Counted from the stretch's first letter, positions 44,389 through 53,958 are shown. The stretch is DNA of 64,000 nt from Peteryoungia algae (GCF_030369675.1 NZ_CP128477.1:4334810-4398809), one strand, 5' to 3'. Numbers and translations are program-made. Notes: generated by a model from the sequence alone, not told the origin.

Positions 44389-45786
44389 CTAGAAGACGGC
44401 CTGGATGCCGATCGACAGCGATACGGTGTCGAAGGCCTTGATGTCGTAGTTGGACCAGACCTTGCGGTAGCCACCCTCTGTCACCAGGGCCACGCGCTCG
44501 TTGAACGGCGTGATCTGGCGAAGGTTGAGGCTGAATTCGGTGTCGCGCTGGCGCTCGGCGACATTGATCATGCTGTCGGGATCGTCATGTACGCGACCCG
44601 CCACTGCCGCCTCCAGCCCGATGATCCAGGCCGGTCCAGCGCCGATCAGCGCCGCATGACGATAGGCCGCGGAGAGCGCGCCACCAACCTCGTTGAAGGC
44701 GAGATAACCCGTGTCGGCATCGCGCCGTGTCGCGGACACCCGGCCGGTGAGGCTGAAATCTTCGGCAAGGTTGTGCGACCAGGAGGCTTGCGCGTCGAAA
44801 CGGTTGCCGGTCTGCAGGTCGGCGGTCTGGCGCGTCGTGGTGTTGGAATAGGTCTCATGGCGAAATTGCAGGCTCGCTGAGAGACTGTCGAGCGGTGTTG
44901 CCTGCCAGTCGAAATTGGTCGAGATCCCGGCAGACGCCAGATAGCGTTCCCCCTCGATCAGCACGCCGCTGGTCAACACCATCAGCGAGACCGACCGGTC
45001 GTCCAGCCCGAATCGGCCGAGGTCGAAGACCGGGCCGGCATAGGCCTCCATGGCCGCTGTGTTCAGCGTGTCACGGTTGCGATACCCCGCCGCATAGCCG
45101 GAAATCCCGGCTTCCAGCGATAGCCCCTGGATCTCGGTGTCGTGGCGATAGCGAAGTGTGCCGTTGACGAAGCCATTGAAGTCCTCGGCTGCCACGCTCA
45201 GATCATCGAGCGTATAGGAGAGACTGTTCAATGTGACGGTGGAATCGGAGGGACCCGCATTGGCATTGCTCTGGTAGCGCAACCCGGTTCTGATCATGCC
45301 CGAAAGCTGCGATCGCGCGCCCTTCTGCTCGATCGCCGCCAGATACTGGTCGACCTTAGTCGAAACCTCCGGCGGGACCTCGCCGGCAGCCTTGGCGCCC
45401 TCGAAATACTGCCGAGCCGTTTCATAGGCGCCGAGCCGATAGTAGAGCACGCCGAGTTCGAGCTGCAGCCGGGGCAGACCGGGCGCATAGATCAGCATGC
45501 GCTCCAGCGTCGATATCGCGCCTTCCAGGTCACCCGCCTGCGACGACAGGGCGGCGTATTCAAAGGCCGTGTCGAGCTCGTCTGGGGCGGCCATCATCCG
45601 CTCGAAGAGAACCTTGCGCTGGGCTTGGATCCCCGCCAGCGAGGCATTGCCCGTTTGCGGCGCGACATTCTGCGATTGCTGGGCGATGGCCGGGAGTGCC
45701 GGCATGGCCAGACAAAGCGCGGCAACAGCCATGCCCGACGTGTGTGCGGCGAGGAAAAATCCGCCCCGGCTCTTCGGCAATACCAT
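44389..45786 (-). CDS. TPR-containing outer-membrane beta-barrel protein (Slam-like)
   Basis: A 465-residue exported protein. The signal peptide (about residues 1-35) ends in ALPAIAQQSQ. A TPR region (about 55-145; LGVLYYRLGAYETARQYFEG) precedes a region rich in alternating hydrophobic residues and aromatic ends that looks like an outer-membrane barrel of about 14 strands. It ends in phenylalanine (SIGIQAVF), the usual signal for barrel insertion. This N-terminal TPR plus barrel layout is that of Slam proteins (DUF560), which export TbpB-like proteins. FecR begins ten bases after its stop. The ATG at 45786 is preferred to an upstream TTG. Confidence 0.7.
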   Translation of the reverse strand: MVLPKSRGGFFLAAHTSGMAVAALCLAMPALPAIAQQSQNVAPQTGNASLAGIQAQRKVLFERMMAAPDELDTAFEYAALSSQAGDLEGAISTLERMLIYAPGLPRLQLELGVLYYRLGAYETARQYFEGAKAAGEVPPEVSTKVDQYLAAIEQKGARSQLSGMIRTGLRYQSNANAGPSDSTVTLNSLSYTLDDLSVAAEDFNGFVNGTLRYRHDTEIQGLSLEAGISGYAAGYRNRDTLNTAAMEAYAGPVFDLGRFGLDDRSVSLMVLTSGVLIEGERYLASAGISTNFDWQATPLDSLSASLQFRHETYSNTTTRQTADLQTGNRFDAQASWSHNLAEDFSLTGRVSATRRDADTGYLAFNEVGGALSAAYRHAALIGAGPAWIIGLEAAVAGRVHDDPDSMINVAERQRDTEFSLNLRQITPFNERVALVTEGGYRKVWSNYDIKAFDTVSLSIGIQAVF

Positions 45787-46161
45787 CTGAAAACAAACTC
45801 GAATTGTGAACGGTCGAAAATTTTTAATGCAAGGCAAACTGTTGTTCGAAGGAAAGGGATGCGTTCGATCCGGCCAAGCCTGGTGGCAATCCTGGCGTCG
45901 CCCGGTCGAGGCTCGAATTGTTATCCGCCCGGATGTGCTCTGGCAATGCGATGCGCGGATGCCCTCCCCAACGGCGTTCCGAAGACCAGATCGGGCCGCC
46001 GATCCGGTCGTGGCTCAACGCCAATCCCCGTGCCTGCGTGGCAAATGGCGGCAAAAGGTCACGGAACTTTGATTTTTCGCGGGGGACCCTGCCTTGTTTG
46101 CCGCCTTTTGCCGTTATAACGGTGGACCCATCCAAGACACTTGCAAGCAGGTAACTGACCC
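45787..46161. other. Divergent intergenic region, TPR-barrel / dsbA
   Basis: A 375-base non-coding gap. On the minus strand TTGCAT and TCACAAT, spaced 17 bases, could form the promoter of the surface operon. No palindrome, terminator or convincing small ORF was found. The dsbA promoter must also lie here. Confidence 0.35.
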
Positions 46162-46908
46162 ATGTCGACTTCCGAACTCTCGATCACCAAGCGCCGTTTG
46201 CTCGGCGGCATTGCCATCGCCGCCGTCGGCTTTGCGCTCACCGCCTGCAGCGACGCAGAAGACAAGGCCGCCAGCGCTGAAGCCAAACCGGCTGTCAGCA
46301 ACGAGACCACGGCCTCGACCACGTCCGCCGAGATCCCGACCGCCGATCGCGATGTCGATATGGAAGAGGCCCTGAAGCCGGGCCCGCTCAAGGAAATGGC
46401 ACTTGGCGATCCGAATGCGCCGGTCAAGGTGATCGAATACATGTCGATGACCTGCCCGCATTGCGCAAACTTCCACGAAAAGACCTTCGAGGCGATCAAG
46501 ACCAAGTATGTCGACACCGGCAAGGTCTATTTCGTGCTGCGCGAATTCCCTTTCCCGCAGGACACCGCTTCGCTCGCCGCCTTCATGCTCGCCCGTTGCA
46601 CCACGGAAGACAAATACTTCCCCTTCGTCTCCATGCTGCTCAAGCAGCAGCGCACCTGGGCCGCTCCTGGTGACGGCGACGTCCGTGGCGCCATGCTGCA
46701 GCTCTCAAAGCTCGGTGGTTTTACACAGGAGACCTTCGACGCCTGCTTGACGAACGCACAGCTTGCCGGTGATGTGTCGAAAGTCCGCGATCGCGGTGCT
46801 GAGGAATTCGGTGTTCAGTCGACTCCGACCTTCCTGATCAATGGCAAGGCCTATTCGGGGGACATGTCGGTTGACTCCATGTCGGCCCTCATCGACAGCC
46901 TGCTCTGA
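46162..46908 (+). CDS. DsbA-family thiol oxidoreductase (lipoprotein-like)
   Basis: A 248-residue exported DsbA-like protein. The signal region ends in LTAC (C29), a lipobox, so it may be lipid-anchored. A low-complexity linker (residues 30-60) precedes the thioredoxin fold with active site CPHC (C98 and C101). The cis-Pro segment is GVQSTPTFLING. It is likely to introduce disulfides into periplasmic proteins. It lies upstream of smc, as in many rhizobia. Confidence 0.88.
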   Translation: MSTSELSITKRRLLGGIAIAAVGFALTACSDAEDKAASAEAKPAVSNETTASTTSAEIPTADRDVDMEEALKPGPLKEMALGDPNAPVKVIEYMSMTCPHCANFHEKTFEAIKTKYVDTGKVYFVLREFPFPQDTASLAAFMLARCTTEDKYFPFVSMLLKQQRTWAAPGDGDVRGAMLQLSKLGGFTQETFDACLTNAQLAGDVSKVRDRGAEEFGVQSTPTFLINGKAYSGDMSVDSMSALIDSLL

Positions 46909-46986
46909 TCGACGCTCCGTTCTGACGACGGGCGCCGGGAAAATCCGTGCGCCCGTTTTTCATGCCGTCCTGCCTGGGATGATGCC

Positions 46987-49900
46987 ATGAAATTCAACCG
47001 CCTTCGCGTTGTCGGCTTCAAGTCCTTCGTCGAACCCTCCGAATTCGTCATCGAACGCGGCCTGACCGGCATTGTCGGGCCGAATGGCTGCGGCAAGTCG
47101 AATCTCGTCGAGGCACTCCGTTGGGTCATGGGCGAGAATTCCTACAAGAACATGCGTGCGTCCGGGATGGACGATGTCATCTTCTCCGGCTCCGGCAATC
47201 GCCCCGCCCGCAACTCGGCCGAGGTCGGCCTTTATCTCGACAATTCCGACCGCACCGCTCCTGCTGCCTTCAACGATGCCGACGAGATCCAGGTGACCCG
47301 CCGCATCGAGCGCGGCAATGGTTCGGTCTATCGCATCAACGGCAAGGAAGCCCGCGCCAAGGATGTGCAGCTGCTGTTTGCCGATGCATCGACCGGTGCC
47401 CGCTCGCCCTCCATGGTCGGCCAGGGTCGCATCGGCGAACTGATCCAGGCCAAGCCTCAGGCGCGTCGGCAATTGCTCGAAGAGGCCGCCGGCATTTCCG
47501 GCCTGCATTCCCGCCGTCACGAGGCCGAACTCAGGCTGCGCGCCGCCGAAACCAATCTCGAGCGGCTGGAAGACATCACCGCCCAGCTCGAAAGCCAGAT
47601 CGAAAGCCTCAAGCGTCAGGCCCGCCAGGCCAACCGCTTCAAGCAACTGTCGGCCGATATCCGCGCCCATGACGCCATGCTGCTGCACATCCGCTGGGCA
47701 GAGGCGAAGAGGGCCGAGGGCGAGGCGGAAAGCGCGCTGAACCAGGCCATGTCTCTGGTTGCCGAGAAGGCGAACCACCAGATGGAGGCTGCCAAGCTCC
47801 AGGCGGTCGCGAGCCTGAAGATGCCGGAATTGCGAGAGGAGGAGGCGAAGTGTGCGGCAGCGTTGCAGCGACTGCAAATCGCCCGTTCGCAGCTTGATGA
47901 GGAAGCAAGCCGAATCCTGCGCCGCCGCGACGAACTCACCCGCCGTCTCGCCCAGCTCGACGAGGACATCCGCCGCGAGGAGCGCCTCGTCTCCGAAAAC
48001 GCCGAGGTCATCAATCGCCTGGCCGAGGAGGAGGCCGAGCTCGAGGATATCCTCGCCGATGCCGGGCGATTTGCCGAAGAGGCGAAGGACGCCTTTGAGG
48101 CCGCTGCCGCGACGCTTGCCGACAGCGAGCGCGATTTCACCCGTCTCACCGCCGAGCGTGCCGAAGCCGCTGCCGGCCGCAATCAGCTGGAACGCGCCAT
48201 CCGCGATCTGACCGAGCGTCGTGCAAGGCTCGAGCGTCAGGTGTCGGAGGCCTCCCGCGAGCTTTCTGAGATTTCCGACCGCATTGCGGCTCTGCCCGAT
48301 CCGGACGAAAAGCGCGAAATGGTCGAGATCGCCGAACAGGCTGTCGCCGACGCCGAGAGCGCAGCCATGGAGGCGGAAGCCGCGCTGACCGAGGCCCGCC
48401 GTACCGAAGGTCATCTGCGCCAGCCGCTGGAAGCCGCCCGCGCCCGCGTCAACGGGCTGGAGACGGAAGCCCGCACCATCGCCCGGATCCTGGCGAGCAC
48501 GACCACGGGCGATTTCCCGGCTGTCGCCGACGAACTCTCTGTCGATCGCGGATATGAAACCGCTCTCGGCGCCGCCCTCGGTGACGATCTCGACAGCGCG
48601 CTCGATCCCACGGCCCCCGCCCATTGGCACGGCAATGGCGACGGGGCAGGGGATCCGGCCCTGCCGTCGGGTGCCAAGCCCCTGATCACGCATGTCCGGG
48701 CACCGGCAGCACTGACCCGGGCCCTTCGCCAGATCGGCGTCGTCGAGGAAGCCGACGCGCTCGCCCTGATGCCTGAACTCGCCCCCGGCCAGCGGCTTGT
48801 GACCCGCGACGGCGCCGTCTATCGCTGGGACGGCCATGTCACCGGGGCCGATGCACCAAGCGCCGCCGCCCTGCGTCTCGCCCAGAAGAACCGGCTTGCC
48901 GAGATCGAGATCGAGACCGAGGAAGCCCGCGATCAGATGGTCGAGGCCGAAGACCGTCTGGCCGAGGCCGCCGATGCCATTCGCGATGAAGAGGCTCGCC
49001 TCACCGATGCCCGTGACCGCAGCCGCCTGACGGTCCGGAGCCTCGCCGAAGCCCGCGACGCCCTTGCCCAGGCCGAACGCGCCTCGGGAGATCTCATCCG
49101 CCGCCGCGAGGTCATCGAGGAGGCCGTCAACGGATTGAAGGCCCAGATCGAGGAGATCGTCGAGCAGGAGGAAACCGCCCGCATCGAGATGGAGGAAACG
49201 CCAGACCTTTCCGCCCTCGACACTCGCCTCCGCGACGCCGAAGCTGTCGTCGCCCGCGACCGTGGCCTGCTCGCCGAAGCCCGCGCTCGTTTCGAGGGAA
49301 TTGCCCGCGAAGACGAGATGCGCCGCCGCCGCATCCTCTCCATCCGCCAGGAAAAGCAGAACTGGCAGAACCGGGCAAAATCGGCCGAGGAGCATATCGC
49401 GACGCTGCGCGAGCGCGAGGCCGAAGCCCGCGAGGAAATCACCGATCTTGAAATGGCGCCCGACGAATTCGAGGATAAACGCCGCAACCTGATGACTGCC
49501 CTCGACAAGGCAGAGAAGGACCGCCGCGACGCCGCCGATCGCCTCATCGAGGCCGAAACCCGCCAGCGCGAGGCCGACCAGAGGGCGGCGTCAGCCCTGG
49601 CCGAACTCGCCGAATCCAGAGAAAAGCGCGGACGCGCCGAAGAACGCCTCGTTTCCGCCCGCGACTGGCGCATCGAAGCCGAAACCCGCATTCGCGACAC
49701 ACTGAGCGTCGAGCCGCACGAGGCCTTCCGCCTGACGGGCCTCAAGGATCAGAGCGAGATCGGCGACCTGCGCGAGGTCGAGCGCAATCTCGACCGGTTG
49801 AAGATGGAGCGCGAGCGTCTGGGGGCCGTCAACCTGCGCGCCGAGGAAGAGCAGAAGGAACTGTCGGACAAGCTCGCCGCCCTGATCAAGGAACGCGATG

Positions 49901-50451
49901 ACATCATCGATGCGATCCGCAAGCTGCGCGGCGCCATCCAGAGCCTCAACCGCGAAGGCCGCGAACGGCTGATTGCCGCCTTCGACGTGGTCAACGCCCA
50001 GTTCCAGCGCCTCTTCACCCACCTCTTCAATGGCGGCACCGCCGAACTGCAGCTGATCGAAAGCGACGATCCGCTGGAAGCCGGCCTCGAAATCCTTGCC
50101 CGCCCGCCGGGCAAGAAGCCCCAGACCATGACGCTGCTGTCGGGCGGCGAACAGGCCCTGACCGCCATGGCCCTGATCTTCGCCGTCTTCCTGACCAACC
50201 CCGCGCCGATCTGCGTGCTGGACGAAGTCGATGCACCGCTCGACGACCACAATGTCGAGCGCTACTGCAACCTGATGGACGAAATGGCCGCCTCCACCGA
50301 GACCCGCTTTGTCATCATCACCCACAACCCCATCACCATGGCCCGCATGAACCGCCTCTTCGGCGTCACGATGGCCGAGCAGGGTGTCAGCCAACTCGTC
50401 TCCGTCGACCTGCAGACGGCGGAGGCGCTGCGGGAAAGGGATCTGGTGTGA
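46987..50451 (+). CDS. smc: Chromosome segregation ATPase SMC
   Basis: The condensin subunit SMC (1154 residues). Walker A is GPNGCGKSN (near residues 32-40), with long coiled coils either side of the hinge (about residues 500-640, including GDFPAVADELSVDRGYETAL). The C-terminal ABC signature is LSGGEQALTAMALIFA, and Walker B is CVLDEVDAPLDDHNV. It compacts and separates chromosomes with ScpA and ScpB, encoded elsewhere. The stop overlaps the next gene's GTG. Long antisense frames across this gene are composition artefacts. Confidence 0.97.
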   Translation: MKFNRLRVVGFKSFVEPSEFVIERGLTGIVGPNGCGKSNLVEALRWVMGENSYKNMRASGMDDVIFSGSGNRPARNSAEVGLYLDNSDRTAPAAFNDADEIQVTRRIERGNGSVYRINGKEARAKDVQLLFADASTGARSPSMVGQGRIGELIQAKPQARRQLLEEAAGISGLHSRRHEAELRLRAAETNLERLEDITAQLESQIESLKRQARQANRFKQLSADIRAHDAMLLHIRWAEAKRAEGEAESALNQAMSLVAEKANHQMEAAKLQAVASLKMPELREEEAKCAAALQRLQIARSQLDEEASRILRRRDELTRRLAQLDEDIRREERLVSENAEVINRLAEEEAELEDILADAGRFAEEAKDAFEAAAATLADSERDFTRLTAERAEAAAGRNQLERAIRDLTERRARLERQVSEASRELSEISDRIAALPDPDEKREMVEIAEQAVADAESAAMEAEAALTEARRTEGHLRQPLEAARARVNGLETEARTIARILASTTTGDFPAVADELSVDRGYETALGAALGDDLDSALDPTAPAHWHGNGDGAGDPALPSGAKPLITHVRAPAALTRALRQIGVVEEADALALMPELAPGQRLVTRDGAVYRWDGHVTGADAPSAAALRLAQKNRLAEIEIETEEARDQMVEAEDRLAEAADAIRDEEARLTDARDRSRLTVRSLAEARDALAQAERASGDLIRRREVIEEAVNGLKAQIEEIVEQEETARIEMEETPDLSALDTRLRDAEAVVARDRGLLAEARARFEGIAREDEMRRRRILSIRQEKQNWQNRAKSAEEHIATLREREAEAREEITDLEMAPDEFEDKRRNLMTALDKAEKDRRDAADRLIEAETRQREADQRAASALAELAESREKRGRAEERLVSARDWRIEAETRIRDTLSVEPHEAFRLTGLKDQSEIGDLREVERNLDRLKMERERLGAVNLRAEEEQKELSDKLAALIKERDDIIDAIRKLRGAIQSLNREGRERLIAAFDVVNAQFQRLFTHLFNGGTAELQLIESDDPLEAGLEILARPPGKKPQTMTLLSGGEQALTAMALIFAVFLTNPAPICVLDEVDAPLDDHNVERYCNLMDEMAASTETRFVIITHNPITMARMNRLFGVTMAEQGVSQLVSVDLQTAEALRERDLV

Positions 50452-50864
50452 AAATTTACCTCACCACCGTTTGCTTCCTGCTGGGCCTTGGCGTTACCCC
50501 CCTCCACGCCCAGCTCTCCACCTCGCTTGCCGGCAACTATCTGCCGAGCGTGCTGGCGACGTCGCCTGCCCATCGCGACAGTCTGATGGAGATGATCAAG
50601 GGGCAGCCGGGGTTGCCGTTCTGGGTGCGCGCCCTGGTGCGCCAGCCGCGTTACGTGGCGCTCGCTTCCGAGGAGGTGAAGGTCAGAGACAAGCGCATGC
50701 AGCTCTTCCGCGCCTGCGAGCCCCGGACCTGCGAAAGCAGCTGGCTCAAGGTGCTTTATTCCGAGGATGGCAAGAGGGCGCTGCTTTACGTGTCGGACGC
50801 GAAGCTCGGCATCAAGATCTTCGGCGATCCGACGCCGGAGGAACTGGCTTTCCTCACGCGCTGA
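50448..50864 (+). CDS. Ivy-like periplasmic lysozyme inhibitor
   Basis: A 138-residue secreted protein with a signal peptide (residues 1-21, ending TPLHA). It resembles Ivy (inhibitor of vertebrate C-type lysozyme): FRACEPRTCESSWLKVLYSE, with the CxxxxC loop near its middle, where the CKPHDC loop of Ivy blocks the lysozyme active site, and SLAGNYLPSVLATSPAHRDS upstream. The loop sequence here, CEPRTC, lacks the His of CKPHDC. It starts with GTG overlapping the smc stop, so it is translated by coupling. Confidence 0.65.
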   Translation: MKIYLTTVCFLLGLGVTPLHAQLSTSLAGNYLPSVLATSPAHRDSLMEMIKGQPGLPFWVRALVRQPRYVALASEEVKVRDKRMQLFRACEPRTCESSWLKVLYSEDGKRALLYVSDAKLGIKIFGDPTPEELAFLTR

Positions 50865-50868
50865 CGCA

Positions 50869-52041
50869 TCAGGCCGTAACCTTCTCCCGGCGAGCCGGGC
50901 CGACCGGAAGCGAACCGCTCGCAAAGATCGATCCCAAGACCAGCGGCAGACAGGCGAGATAGGCATTGCGGATGCCGAACGCCTCAGCCACGAAGCCGAG
51001 CAAGGGCGGGGCGAGGAAGAAGACGACGAAGGCCATCTGGCCGATCGCCGCGACATTGATGACGGCCGGCCGGTCGGTCCGCCGGGCGGCGGCCGAAACG
51101 GCCATCGGGTAGACGGCGCTGCAACCGGCGCCCATCAGCGCGAAGCCGAGAAGTGCCAGCGAAGGCGAGGGCGCGATCCAGGCCAGGGCGATCCCTGCCG
51201 CGGCAACGGAAAGCAGAACCCGCCCGACGAGCCGTGCGCCGCAGCGATCGACGACCGGATCGACTGTGAGCCGGGCGAGTGCCATGAAGAAAGCAAACAG
51301 CGTCAGCGCGGAGCCAGAGACGAAGGGTGAAACGTTGAAGACCTCTTCCATGTAGATCGTCGACCAGTCGATGCCGGCCCCCTCGATGAGGAAGGCCGAA
51401 GTGCCGATGATGCAGAGTGGCAAGAGCGAAAGCGTCGGAAGCGCGAAATGCGGCGCCTTGGCTTCGGCTCCGGCTGTGGTCAAAACAGGCGCGTTCTTCA
51501 TGCCTGCGATCGTGACCGCGCCGATGACGAACATCAGCCCGAGCAAAACATGCATATGCACCTGCATCGTCACCTCAGCCTGGCGCACCAGCGAGGCAGT
51601 CATCGCAGTGACGAAGAAACCCAGGCTCCAGCAGCCATGCGCGCGGTTCATGATGCCGAAGCCCGCCTGCGCTTCGATCCGGCCGATCTCGACATTGAGA
51701 CAGATCTCCAGTGCACCCGCCAGAAGCCCCACAGCCAGGAGCGTGGCAAAGACGAAGGGAGCGGACGGCAGGAGCGGGATGACGGAGAGCAGCGTCATCA
51801 CGCCGTGCAGCGTGATCGCCAGCGTCACGCGCGAGCCGAGCCGGACGATGACCGGCGACGAGAGCGTCAGCGAAATCAGCGAACCGATCGCCATGCCGAT
51901 CAGGGTCAGCCCCAGCTCCGCCTTGTTGACGCCGAGCTGCACCTGCAGATCCGGCAGCCGCGAGAATAGCGAGCCCGTCGACATGGCGAAGAGGAGAAAG
52001 GCGATATAGACGCGATATTGCGGCTGGAAATGCATCGGCAT
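50869..52041 (-). CDS. MFS transporter
   Basis: A major facilitator protein of 390 residues with about twelve helices, in the FucP/sugar- or YbjJ-like group. Typical segments are MSTGSLFSRLPDLQVQLGVN, NRAHGCWSLGFF and GAGIDWSTIYMEEVF; these are found in YbjJ-type transporters of unknown substrate. The ATG at 52041 is preferred; upstream in-frame codons are not hydrophobic or conserved. It converges on the Ivy gene with four bases between stops. Confidence 0.85.
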   Translation of the reverse strand: MPMHFQPQYRVYIAFLLFAMSTGSLFSRLPDLQVQLGVNKAELGLTLIGMAIGSLISLTLSSPVIVRLGSRVTLAITLHGVMTLLSVIPLLPSAPFVFATLLAVGLLAGALEICLNVEIGRIEAQAGFGIMNRAHGCWSLGFFVTAMTASLVRQAEVTMQVHMHVLLGLMFVIGAVTIAGMKNAPVLTTAGAEAKAPHFALPTLSLLPLCIIGTSAFLIEGAGIDWSTIYMEEVFNVSPFVSGSALTLFAFFMALARLTVDPVVDRCGARLVGRVLLSVAAAGIALAWIAPSPSLALLGFALMGAGCSAVYPMAVSAAARRTDRPAVINVAAIGQMAFVVFFLAPPLLGFVAEAFGIRNAYLACLPLVLGSIFASGSLPVGPARREKVTA

Positions 52042-52293
52042 GACTCGGCTTGTCTGATGACCAGTCAACGGCGTGGCAGTATCGAAGGCGGAAGTCCAGT
52101 CGTCCGGGTCCGCGATCCGTTCGCCTCGGGAAAAGTCGGCAATCGGGCGCGTCCACCTGGCCGGCATCAATCACCGGCGGGAGGGCGGCTCAACAACATC
52201 GTCATGCTCGGCCTTGGGCTTGGGATCTGCGCCGCTCAGCCCACCATGTCTGACGACGGCGGATGCCCGGGACGGAGCCCGGCATGACGACAG

Positions 52294-52331
52294 AGAAAAA
52301 ACGAAAATGCCGGAAGCAAGGCTCCCGGCAT
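52294..52331 (-). terminator. Strong intrinsic terminator of the FabMG-like gene
   Basis: On the minus strand an 11-base stem (ATGCCGGGAGC / GCTTCCGGCAT, one G-U pair) closes a CTT loop and is followed by TTTTCGTTTTTT. It begins 35 bases after the stop of the FabMG-like gene and is the most canonical terminator in the window. Confidence 0.85.
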
Positions 52332-52365
52332 GATCCTGTTCGCGACTGGCGACTGCCTTAATCGC

Positions 52366-53685
52366 TCACCCGGCCGAATTGATCTGCCGCGCCACCATGT
52401 CGTGGTTCAGCCACAGCACCGGCGCCGACGGATCAGCCACTTCGCCGAAGATCAGCGCGCCGGTTGCCTCGACCACGAGCACGCTCAGATAGTCCGAGAT
52501 CAGCGCCTTGCCGTCCTTGTGCATCTGGGCGATCTCTTGCGAGGTGCCGATGGTGATGTCCGACTGGCCCTGGCTGTTCGGCATTGGCCACTTGTTGAAG
52601 TCGTAGAACGGGATCATCACGTCGCTGGCCTGGAAGTCAGCAATCTTCTTGAGCACGTCGTCGATGGTTGCACCCTCGACCAGCAGGTTCTGGCAATCAG
52701 CCCAGACCTTCTCGGCCCGCGCGCCGCCGTTTTCCTTCTTCAGCGCCTTCAGGAGCGGCAGAAGCGGCAGTTCGATGCCGGCGAAGACGTCGGACGAATT
52801 GGTGCGGATCTCGGGGCAGTTGAACACGGTCGCCTTGATACCCGATGCGAAAGCCTCCTCGGCGATCGCCTCAAGCTTCATCTTGGCATAGCCCTGGGTG
52901 TAGTTCGTGTAGGTCTGCCAGCGGTATTCGTCGCCGATCAAGATGCCCGTGCCGTGATAGCCATAGGCCGAATAACGCACCTGGCCGCCGCTCTTTTCGA
53001 TGCGGGCGCGGATCGCGGCACTGCCTTCGATCAGGTGGCGGAACGTGTGGGCCGAGACTTCGTCGAAGTTCTGCAGGATCAGCTTTCCGAGATCGCTGTC
53101 GAGCAGAACCTGAGAGGACATGTGGCGCGCGCCGCGGCCCTTGTAGATGCGGTTGGCAAGGACGAGGAAGACCTTCGCCTTCGGAATGCCGCCGGCCATG
53201 GTGTGGGCGAAATGCACGTTCTTGCCGTCGGCGATCATGCCTTCCAGCTCGGCCATGATATCGGCAACCGCCTTCTGGAAGCGGGTAACGCCAACCTGGC
53301 GGCATTTTTCGATATGCGCCCAGTCGAGCTTTTCCGTTTCCCAGTTTTCCAGCGTCAGCGAAGCAAGAAGGTCGGTCGGCGTCTTTTCGCCCTCGGGCGC
53401 ATCGAGATCGAAGCCGGCCATGGCGGGGATGTTGATGATCCGTCCACCGAGATTGGCTTCCGCCTGGGCGAGTTCTTCCTCCGTCAGCGGACGCAGCTTG
53501 TTGTTCTCGTCGCGGCGACCGACGGTGATCCCGATGATCTCCATGCCGGCCTTCTTGGCCTGATCGAGAAGGCCCGTGACATAGCCGCGGCCGAACAATT
53601 CGCCGAACAGGACGAAGACGTCGCCCTGGCGGTAAAGGGTGTTGTGCGGGATCTCAGTCAGGGAAACCGGGCTGGTCAGTGTCAT
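52366..53685 (-). CDS. Conserved rhizobial protein, possible FabMG-type enoyl-ACP reductase
   Basis: A 439-residue soluble protein, highly ordered in sequence (RQGDVFVLFGELFGRGYVTG, VHFAHTMAGGIPKAKVFLVL, RYSAYGYHGTGILIGDEYRW, SSDVFAGIELPLLPLLKALK). I recognise it as a conserved proteobacterial protein for which a FabMG-type (metagenome-derived, triclosan-tolerant) enoyl-ACP reductase name has been used; I am not certain of this. It has no obvious Rossmann glycine motif in the first 50 residues except FGELFGRGYVTG. The ATG at 53685 gives the N-terminus MTLTSPVSLTEIP. It is monocistronic with a strong terminator. Confidence 0.5.
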   Translation of the reverse strand: MTLTSPVSLTEIPHNTLYRQGDVFVLFGELFGRGYVTGLLDQAKKAGMEIIGITVGRRDENNKLRPLTEEELAQAEANLGGRIINIPAMAGFDLDAPEGEKTPTDLLASLTLENWETEKLDWAHIEKCRQVGVTRFQKAVADIMAELEGMIADGKNVHFAHTMAGGIPKAKVFLVLANRIYKGRGARHMSSQVLLDSDLGKLILQNFDEVSAHTFRHLIEGSAAIRARIEKSGGQVRYSAYGYHGTGILIGDEYRWQTYTNYTQGYAKMKLEAIAEEAFASGIKATVFNCPEIRTNSSDVFAGIELPLLPLLKALKKENGGARAEKVWADCQNLLVEGATIDDVLKKIADFQASDVMIPFYDFNKWPMPNSQGQSDITIGTSQEIAQMHKDGKALISDYLSVLVVEATGALIFGEVADPSAPVLWLNHDMVARQINSAG

Positions 53686-53935
53686 TTTTGATTCCAAATT
53701 ACAATTGGCGTGCATGCCCACTAGCAAAGACTGAGCCGCAGTGCATCATCCCGGAGCGCATTCTCCGGTCATTTTAAGTGACGGTTCATCGCAATGCGTG
53801 ATGAGCTGTTACAATCTTCGATAGGATCGCCTCTGCCGGAGCGCACACGAGCCGTCGGCTATGGGCGCCTCGAGCATCCCGGATGCTGACGAAAAGCCAC
53901 AAGGGTGGTTAGCCTGTTCGGTCCGAACTGCCGCA

Positions 53936-53958
53936 ATTATGATGCATTGCAGCATAAT
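53936..53958. promoter_or_regulatory. 23-base imperfect palindrome upstream of ppdK
   Basis: ATTATG-a-TGC-att-GCA-g-CATAAT is an inverted repeat with one mismatch per arm. It lies 79 bases upstream of the ppdK start and is a candidate operator of a dimeric regulator. Confidence 0.4.

Noticed and set aside
45806..46072. An 88-codon frame in the gap before dsbA
   Set aside because: It has no ribosome site and a random-looking sequence.
46960..49395. An 811-codon open frame antisense to smc
   Set aside because: It mirrors the codon periodicity of smc on the opposite strand, has no ribosome site, and its sequence is low-complexity and repetitive. The same applies to long antisense frames over ppdK (54178-56601), the GGDEF-EAL gene (17977-20148) and the ABC-F gene (9101-10732).
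52256..52286. A GCCCGGG/CCCGGC hairpin between the MFS and FabMG-like genes
   Set aside because: The arms are imperfect and no T run follows; the nearby hairpin at 52307-52331 with its U tract is the real terminator.
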